Under the pieces are notes generated by a model. The model did no database searches and was not told the origin of the DNA. It saw only the letters and a program-made list of their open reading frames with translations. Below are positions 57,360-64,000 of a DNA stretch of 64,000 nt, in pieces (positions within the stretch are counted from its first letter, which is position 1; the number at the start of each line of letters is the position of its first letter). This DNA comes from Siphonodentalium dalli (lineage: Eukaryota > Mollusca > Scaphopoda > Gadilida > Siphonodentaliidae), in NCBI GenBank assembly GCA_032622095.1, contig CP136066.1, positions 170,882,664 to 170,946,663 on the forward strand, in the 5' to 3' direction. Both the position numbers and the translations under genes were made by a program.

Positions 57360-57986
57360 TGAGGCAACACAACAAGCATCCTTCGTGATACAAAGTTATT
57401 TCAATATTGATTCTCAGTATTTAACAATTAATTACATATAATACTCCTAGTCTTTTGAAGGATTCATAAACCATGCTCACATTTTATTTAGTGTACTCCT
57501 TAACAACCGTTTGTATAGAACTGATCACTCTCCTTTGACTGTTGAGGGATGTTCAATATAGATATGGATTAGTATATCTGAAGTAGTTTTCGACATATTA
57601 ATATTCTGATCGGAGGAATGTCCCAAAATATATGAAGGTCAGAATTTAACTTAATTTTGGCATTTAAGTGCCCATGTATATGACATTGAAGCCAGTCACC
57701 GAATGCCAGCTAAAACATTTCGATGTACACCAGAAGAGCGCACGAGGCTGTTGTACAAATGTACTACAGAACGAACCGGCTCCATGCAATGTTCCTTCTT
57801 AGCGACCTGCGCATACGTGTTTTGTCTGTATGCATGGTGTTGCATACAGCTAGGTCAAATGTACCTGACACCATAATTATACACCCATATACGTAGAAAG
57901 GGTGACACAATCAATTGAACCGAGACCAATCTGATACCCTCACTTTGATCATTATTTGAAACGAAATCCCTTACATAAACACGATA
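57360..57986. other. No gene recognised
   Basis: AT-rich sequence without repeats or long frames. Confidence 0.5.
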
Positions 57987-58199
57987 TCACAAATAAACTA
58001 ACGCCAGTATTCCATCTATTGTTGTCTTGGCGTCTTCTATCATTACACATTGTTCACCAATAATGACTTTAGAGTTACGATGATACGCTCGCGCATATAA
58101 TCTGAAATTATAGTTTAGGTTGACAGTCAGGAATGTGGATGCCCAAGGGGGATCGGTACACATCATATGAACCTGTGACGGTGTCCCATGATTTGTCAA
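57987..58199 (-). CDS. Candidate terminal exon of an unrecognised minus-strand gene
   Basis: The minus frame reads TNHGTPSQVHMMCTDPPWAS...NYNFRLYARAYHR...VIIGEQCVMIEDAKTTIDGI and ends at a stop. A possible splice acceptor (CGTCACAG/GTTCATATG) lies in the frame near 58,175. The sequence is compositionally protein-like (two Cys, aromatic and beta-like pattern) and not low-complexity. I do not recognise the family, and the exon boundaries are guesses. Confidence 0.25.
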   Translation of the reverse strand: MTNHGTPSQVHMMCTDPPWASTFLTVNLNYNFRLYARAYHRNSKVIIGEQCVMIEDAKTTIDGILALVYL

Positions 58200-58249
58200 A
58201 GATATTAAGTTTCATTGGGAATGTGAAATAACAAGGTAATAGGGGTGTT

Positions 58250-58800
58250 TAACCCTTCAAATGGCAAGGCTAATCTGTCTCTTCCTAATTTTTCTCCCAG
58301 ACGCCCGGACTGATTTCAATGAAATTTGATGTGATTCTGGGTACCCCATTGGATGTTATAAGAGCGATAGTTTTTGAAAATTTAATTTGAAAACAAAAAT
58401 GAAAAAAATATCATATTTAAAATATTGGGTTTTTTTTACTATTTAAAAAACAGAAGAAAAAAAGAAAGAATTTCATTGTTTTCTTTTTGGTTAAATTGAG
58501 CAAGTTGTTCAATCCTAAAACAATTTTTTTAGAGTTATGTCCTTGGCTCCGACCATATTTGACCCAGTCACACACGGACCATCCATACCATATATAAGAT
58601 AAATAGCTCTGATAGTTATTGAGGAGAAGTCGTTTTAAGAATTACTATGGTCCTGGCTTCACAACTATATGACATAGTGACCTCAATTGAACAAATTTGA
58701 ATGTGAGACACCGGACGGATGGACGAATGGACGGACGACGGACGCAGAGTGATGACAATAGCTCCACCGGAGATTTCATCTCAGTTGAGCTAAAAAGTTA
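58250..58800 (+). repeat. Dispersed repeat ending in GACGGACG and 'gttgagctaaaa'
   Basis: It begins near 'cccttcaaatggcaaggc', carries 'gatttcaatgaaatttgatg' and 'agagttatgtcctt', and ends with 'ggacggacgacggacgcaga' and 'gagctaaaa'. This kind of tail is common in short dispersed repeats of lophotrochozoan genomes. Confidence 0.6.
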
Positions 58801-58853
58801 TTTCCCCAAAAATCTGGGCTCGCACAGATTATAGTCTGGTTATCTCAGTTCCA

Positions 58854-59057
58854 TTATTGCTTTATTTTAGTGTATCTCATGTTTCGATAATGGTTGACAG
58901 AGTTCACGGATGACCACAACTCTGCACGCAGCTCTTCTTGAATTCCAATTCCTGTTGTCACTGATTTACATGCAACAATTGTGCGACCTTCAATCAAAAT
59001 ATTGCTTTCCATCTTAATTCCATTCACGACCAAATCGCAGTACACTATCTGCGACAT
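58854..59057 (-). CDS. Candidate exon of the same unrecognised minus-strand gene
   Basis: The minus frame reads SQIVYCDLVVNGIKMESNIL...GRTIVACKSV...IQEELRAELWSSVNSVNHY, protein-like in composition with two Cys. It lies about 650 bp upstream (on the minus strand) of the other candidate exon, with a dispersed repeat between, as would be expected of an intron. An ACTAAAATAAAG near its end might instead be a poly(A) signal. Family unknown. Confidence 0.25.
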   Translation of the reverse strand: MSQIVYCDLVVNGIKMESNILIEGRTIVACKSVTTGIGIQEELRAELWSSVNSVNHYRNMRYTKIKQ

Positions 59058-59989
59058 TTATTACACAGAACACTTAAATTATAGCTGTAATATATGAGCA
59101 AACGTAAACGTAATTTGCGAGCCCGATTTTCATTGTTATGAGGTTAGTGGAAGAGGTGTGTGTCGTTTGCATGATTTGGCAAAGAATATTTTAAGTTACA
59201 CAAGTATCAAGGTTACATAACCTACAACTAGATGTGTTCATGTATTTGAGTTTCGGCATGCAGGTTGTTGGCCTAATATATAGCAAAACTTCACTTAATG
59301 CTTATGTTTTGACATTGAATTATTTATTTCATAAAAATAAGTTTTGGCCTGTTTTACAGAAACAGCAACTGGCTGCAACCTGAAAACATTTCATATTACC
59401 ACGATCTAAAGAACACAAAAGCCTGTTTCCACCCTTACTTATATTAATTCTTGCCTAAATTATTTCACCCTCAATTGTAAAATATGGGTGAAGTCATCAA
59501 GAAATGAAAAATCAGTCTGAAACAATGTAGACAATCCAAGAACCAAGCAAATAAGCCTATACATACATAACCTGGCATAAAAATAAACTCATTTATGTAT
59601 AAACAAATAGTGTATATAAATGTTTCGTACTGACCCCCCCCCCCCCTGTGGCGACTCGATAGAGTAGTGATACCTTATGATTTCTCGACAGATGCATATG
59701 CAGAGAATTTCCTATTTACACGTATAGTGTGCATCTTCCTGACCAAACAGATCTTTAATTCGGCTGGTTTAACCTAACATCTCTTGAAAACATGTTACAT
59801 TACAACCGTGACTTTTGAGATACTTAAAAAATACACCCTGTCCATGCATGGATCCTGCTTGGAACAACCATTTATTTACTCAAGTGCATTTCGACATTCA
59901 ATTTATGTCCAAGACATCCCCCATTTAACCAATACAAACGTAGAACAAAACTGACACAAAGGCCTCTATTCCAGTCATACATCTATTAA

Positions 59990-60230
59990 TTACCTCAAAA
60001 ACTTAATTAATAACTCGATAAAAATATGCATTAATTATAAATATATAACTTGTTGTGATAGATTCCAAAATCCTCTCATTTTCACCCAAAAAAGTGAGTT
60101 TTACCCCAAAATAAACCACAAACCGTTGAATTACGCAACATCTCACAAAAAGGCAACATCGGCATGCTATCCGCTCAATCGAGACGAACATTTTGATATG
60201 TGTTTCAGTTTGTTACTCTCCGACATGGTT
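59990..60230 (-). repeat. Inverted partial copy of the 51.8-53.5-kb repeat
   Basis: Read on the minus strand it contains 'gagagtaacaaactgaaaca', 'ggatagcatgccgatgttgc', 'tattttggggtaaaa' and 'tgagaggattttggaatc', matching the unit at 52,450-52,760 in order. Confidence 0.75.
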
Positions 60231-60282
60231 GGACGGATTTGTTCCGGTCTCTGCTGTTCCACAGTGTGACTGTCTATACGGC

Positions 60283-60380
60283 CTTTGGTTGAATACCCGG
60301 ATTATCTCATTCGTGGCTACATGGAAATACATAATTTCTTTGTAGCCACTCATGAGATATTCCGGATATTAAACCAAAAC
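60283..60380. repeat. Hairpin with arms of about 48 bp
   Basis: 'ttggttgaatacccggatta' ... 'cgtggctaca' on the left pairs with 'tgtagccac' ... 'atattccggatattaaacca' on the right. A few mismatches occur, and the centre is near 60,331. Confidence 0.85.
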
Positions 60381-60439
60381 TCATAGGTAATCTCTACTTA
60401 ATTGTACCACATACAATATCATTAAAACCAAACGATATA

Positions 60440-61500
60440 GATAGCCGAATGGGAAGGGAGTGTGATCGCGACAGAGATATATACATGTAGCCGAAGGGGA
60501 GGGATGGATATCGTGAGAGATATAGACACGCGAAGGGAGTGTGATCGCGACAGAGATATATACATGTATGTAGCCGAAGGGGAGGGTGGATATCGTGAGA
60601 GATATAGACACGCGAAGGGAGTGTGATCGCGACAGAGATATATACATGTAGCCGAAGGGGAGGGATGGATATCGTGAGAGATATAGACACGCGAAGGGAG
60701 TGTGATCGCGACAGAGATATATACATGTAGCCGAAGGGGAGGGATGGATATCGTGAGAGATATAGACACGCGAAGGGAGTGTGATCGCGACAGAGATATA
60801 TACATGTAGCCGAAGGGGAGGGATGGATATCGTGAGAGAGATATAGACACGCGAAGGGAGTGTGATCGCGACAGAGATATATACATGTAGCCGAAGGAGG
60901 GATGGATATCGTGAGAGATATAGACACGCGAAGGGGGTGTGATCGCGACAGAGATATATACATGTAGCCGAAGGGAGGGATGTATATCGTGAGAGATATA
61001 GACACGCGAAGGGAGTGTGATCGCGACAGAGATATATACATGTAGCCGGAGGGGAGGGATGGATATCGTGAGAGATATAGACACGCGAAGGGAGTGTGAT
61101 CGCGACAGAGATATATACATGTAGCCGAAGGGGAGGGATGGATATCGTGAGAGATATAGACACGCGAAGGGAGTGTGATCGCGACAGAGTTATATACATG
61201 TAGCCGAAGGGGAGGGATGGATATCGTGAGAGATATAGACACGCGAAGGGAGTGTGATCGCGACAGAGATATATACATGTAGCCGAAGGGGAGGGATGGA
61301 TATCGTGAGAGATATATATAGACACGCGAAGGGAGTGTGATCGCGACATAGATATATACATGTAGCCGAAGGGGAGGGATGGATATCGTGAGAGATATAG
61401 ACACGCGAAGGGAGTGTGATCGCGACAGAGATATATACATGTAGCCGATGGGGAGGGATGGATATCGTGAGAGATGTAGACACGCGAAGGGAGTGTGAGG
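60440..61500. repeat. 79-bp minisatellite, about 13 units
   Basis: The unit contains GACACGCGAAGGGAGTGTGA, TCGCGACAGAGATATATACA and GGGAGGGATGGATATCGTGA. Its period is about 79 bp, with small indels in some units. 79 is not a multiple of three, and the unit has no stop codon in any minus-strand frame. This leaves overlapping minus frames of 326, 348 and 232 codons open across the array. These are not treated as genes. Confidence 0.96.
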
Positions 61501-61552
61501 GAGATATAATATTCATGCGTCGGGCGCCATGAAGGGTATATATATGCCTTAA

Positions 61553-62046
61553 AGGCACGTGAGGTCTTAATTGTCGAAAATATTCATATTTGTTCCAAAC
61601 ACCGTAAACAGAAAAACAGTAAAACGCATACAGTTCCGTTCATATATACCATGACCATCGCGTAAACAGCATGTTATCATAAAGACCTACTATATTTTAC
61701 CTAAGCAAGAGCCAGATTGTGTTACAGAAGACAGCACAATGCTACTGGCTAACAACACACAAATGGCATAAACGCTCTTTATTAGTTCCATATCAGGTAT
61801 TCACCAACAAAGAACGCTCATTATGTTTACCATCATAATATAAACACACACCAGAAAAGTTACTTTTTACGCTTTTGTTTACAAAACAATGGTCAAACAT
61901 ATGACCATAACATACTGTTTATGCGATATTTCTTATTTGTATGCGGACAACGTATATCTACATTTTGATGTTCTTTCTGTTTGTGGCGGTTTTTGACGGG
62001 TGGAGATATTTTCACAGGATACCCACCGCCAAGGCCAATCGTATCT
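61553..62046 (+). mobile_element. TTAA-flanked MITE, copy 3 (494 bp)
   Basis: It starts AGGCACGTGAGGTCTTAATT and ends GGCCAATCGTATCT, flanked by TTAA at 61,549-61,552 and 62,047-62,050. It is nearly identical to copies 1 and 2. Confidence 0.88.
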
Positions 62047-62083
62047 TTAAATATATAAAAGCATTTCATCAATCAGAGAGTTG

Positions 62084-62400
62084 TATCAGTGTAGCTATTT
62101 GACGTATTTTAGTATCCATTTCATCCCCTGACCCAGACCGCGGTGTTTAAAACGAACGTTAACATACAAAAACTGGATTTTTGTATAAAATGATAACAAA
62201 TTCCGAATTCCTTACTTACCTTAGGGCATATATATATGTCTCAGTATATATTTGGTGCATCCTGTTGATATGAAATTAATATTAAGTTTGATCCCTCGCA
62301 TTTACTTTACAGTGTGTGTTTTCGGTTCACAAAGTCAAGGCGACAATTTAGCGACAGTTTACACTGGTATGACTTCACGTCTTCGTCATACTTGGGCAAA
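62084..62400. repeat. Single satellite monomer with the 3' flank of the satellite element
   Basis: 'gagttgtatcagtgtagcta' followed by 'tttgacgtatttta' is one monomer of the 11.9-14.5-kb satellite. It is followed by the same flank as at 15,380-15,600 (cgaacgtt..cat..aaaaactggattttt, cttacttacctta, ggtgcatc, gtttttcggttcac). Confidence 0.8.
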
Positions 62401-62469
62401 TAAAATAATTTTTTGGCTGTAACATTAACCAGTATTCAAAATGCTAACAAAGCTATACTAAATAGAAGC

Positions 62470-62640
62470 AGCCAGGCATACTTGAGTATAGAGTAACGTC
62501 CCGTTAACTTTTGTCTGGAAACGTAAGATAACATTAAAGGCATATACTATCAGCATGTAATTAAACAAAATAATACTTGCAACGCTCCACAACCAAAATA
62601 ATATCAGCTCTGTTTTATATTCTGACAAAATGAACATTTT
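62470..62640. repeat. Dispersed repeat shared with 20,070-20,240
   Basis: It matches in order ('tatagagtaacgtcccgtta', 'taagataacattaaaggcat', 'aaaataatacttgcaacgct', 'ttttatatt'). Confidence 0.8.
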
Positions 62641-63099
62641 ATCAGTTTCCCTGCAAACTTTGTGCGCAACCTCAGTAAACCACCAGGGGCACCGCTTTTT
62701 ATTTTAGCTCATCGTCTCGCTCGGTAACTTCGGCACATTAGTCTACGCAACATGGGTCACTTCGGGCAACCCACTGCCCCGCATTAAAGCTCATATAGCA
62801 GTTGACCCCTTCGAAATCGGCGAGCTTTGATCGCCGGTCTGTTCAAATCGCTCCATGTGTCCACGGAACCAGTCCGGTGATCGATGTGACGCCTCGGCGG
62901 ATTGTGGATTCGACTTGAACCTGAACCGATCTGAGTTGGTCGATTGATGCGACTCATCTTTAATCTGAACCGCTCTGATCTGGTCGATTGATGCGACTCG
63001 ACTTTAATCTGTATTGCTCTGGTCTGGTCGATTGATGCGACTCGACTTTAATATGAACTGAGTTGGGGTTGTCCACGATAAGTATACACGCTTGCATGT

Positions 63100-63335
63100 T
63101 TGTTTTATGTGTACTATACACGTACCATGTATGATGTACATATAATACACGTACCATGTATGCTGTACATATAATACACGTACCATGTATGCCATACATA
63201 TGCCATACATATAATACACGTACCATGTATGCCATACATATATTACACGTACCATGTATGCCATACATATAATACACGTACCATGTATACAATACATATA
63301 ATACACGTACCATGTATGACATACATATAATACCA
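63100..63335. repeat. 29-bp minisatellite, about eight units
   Basis: The unit contains TAATACACGTACCATGTATG and CCATACATA. GTACC recurs at about 63,122, 63,151 and 63,180. It creates Tyr/Val/His-rich frames on the minus strand that are not genes. Confidence 0.95.
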
Positions 63336-63344
63336 CCGTCCTGA

Positions 63345-64000
63345 TCAACATTCCGTGGTTCGTCTGTCCGTCTGTCCGTTCGTAATTCATCCATCAACAA
63401 TTTCCTTTAGCTCACTCTGCATATCACACCTCTCATCCGATTCACCAAACTCCATACGGATCTTCCGGTGATCTCTAAATGTGAGCGGTAGATTTTTTTC
63501 CGAAATTCTTTTAAAAACATAGCCACATGCCGCCATCTTGGATTTAAAATTTGAATCCATGTGCACACAATGCAGCCGGATTTATCGGAGAAATATTTTG
63601 AAAATGCACAGACAAGTTTAGAATTACCCATAGATGAGAGAATAGTTTACTATTTGCATTAATAAATGCTTTGGCATACATGTACCATATATGCAGACCA
63701 TATCCCGCATCCGAACGTCACCAAACTTATATTGATCTTCTGGATGACCACTGGGGAGGTGGGAGGAGGTGTAATTTTGTTTATGACTTTTGTTTTAAAA
63801 TATGGCCGCCACCGGCCATCTTAGACTTTATTCCTTGCACGACGAAATCCTTCAGCATACCAAAACAGGCTACACCCCTGATCTGATCGTCACTTAACCT
63901 CATATGAATCTTTGGTTGACCTCTAGATGGGAGAAATTCGTTAAAAAGCTCTGCAGCCCGCATTTATCGGAAACTGTTTTGAATATTTACAGGCATGTTT
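63345..64000 (-). repeat. Dispersed repeats with GACAGACGGACAGACG and GGCCGCC words
   Basis: Read on the minus strand, 'gaacggacagacggacagac' marks a repeat end at 63,355-63,385. 'ccgccatcttggat' (63,531) and 'atggccgccaccggccatct' (63,803) with 'ccaaacttatattgatcttc' and 'tcatatgaatctttggttga' are recurring phrases of short dispersed repeats. The window ends inside it. Confidence 0.55.

Noticed and set aside
60381-61558. Minus-strand open frames of 326, 348, 232 and 122 codons
   Set aside because: They are all readings of one 79-bp tandem repeat in three frames; nothing favours one frame as coding.

Overview
The window looks like non-coding, repeat-dominated nuclear DNA from a marine invertebrate, most likely a lophotrochozoan and possibly a mollusc. 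The evidence is AT-rich sequence, almost no uninterrupted genes, decayed LTR and non-LTR retrotransposons, many short dispersed repeats ending in CAGA/GACGGACGG-type microsatellites and 'gagctaaaa' tails, several minisatellites, and one long intronless gene of the Mab-21/cGAS-like family, which is often expanded in such animals. The phylum is an inference; no marker gene is present.

Layout. 1-0.7 kb: copy A of a dispersed repeat; copy B lies at 14.5-15.1 kb. 1.7-8.9 kb: a broken Gypsy-type LTR retrotransposon with an LTR-like promoter, gag with CCHC knuckle, protease, RT/RNase H and integrase, then a further 1.5-kb coding-like region after pol that has C2H2-like fingers and a Thr/Pro-rich stretch. 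11.9-14.5 kb: a 43/44-bp satellite with higher-order structure, apparently part of a dispersed element, because one monomer with the same 3' flank recurs at 62.1 kb. 16-19.3 kb: an antisense GGTCA-rich repeat, degenerate CUB-like segments, and a cluster of GTGATTCCGTCACG palindromes. 21.8-27 kb: an inverted minisatellite, an 817-bp element with perfect 35-bp terminal inverted repeats, the first of three TTAA-flanked MITE copies (the others at 50.4 and 61.6 kb), a LINE remnant, and two long foldbacks. 29.8-34.2 kb: a LINE with endonuclease, RT (carrying an in-frame 258-bp duplication that doubles motif A) and a C-terminal zinc knuckle. 35.1-40.8 kb: five head-to-tail copies of a GGTCA-rich dispersed element set inside another repeat, then clusters of GCGATAAATCGC-like and GTCA-N3-TGAC palindromes. 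41.5-44.0 kb: the one intact gene, a 700-aa Mab-21/cGAS-like nucleotidyltransferase on the minus strand, with a decayed 3' fragment of a tandem paralogue beside it. 44.8-47.6 kb: a 60-bp minisatellite with a 1,025-bp higher-order duplication. 51.8-57.4 kb: a long diverged tandem repeat and two more LINE remnants (L1/Tx1-like and L2/CR1-like). 58-59 kb: two weak candidate exons on the minus strand. 60.4-61.5 kb: a 79-bp minisatellite open in all three minus-strand frames. 62-64 kb: dispersed repeats and a 29-bp minisatellite.

The only gene likely to make a working protein is the cGAS-like one. The best candidates for something undescribed are this gene with its roughly 360-residue C-terminal extension and broken paralogue, the accessory post-integrase region of the Gypsy element, the satellite-bearing dispersed element, and the TTAA-flanked MITE family. 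Copy counts, coordinates of diverged repeats and domain calls were made by eye; no alignment or database search was run.
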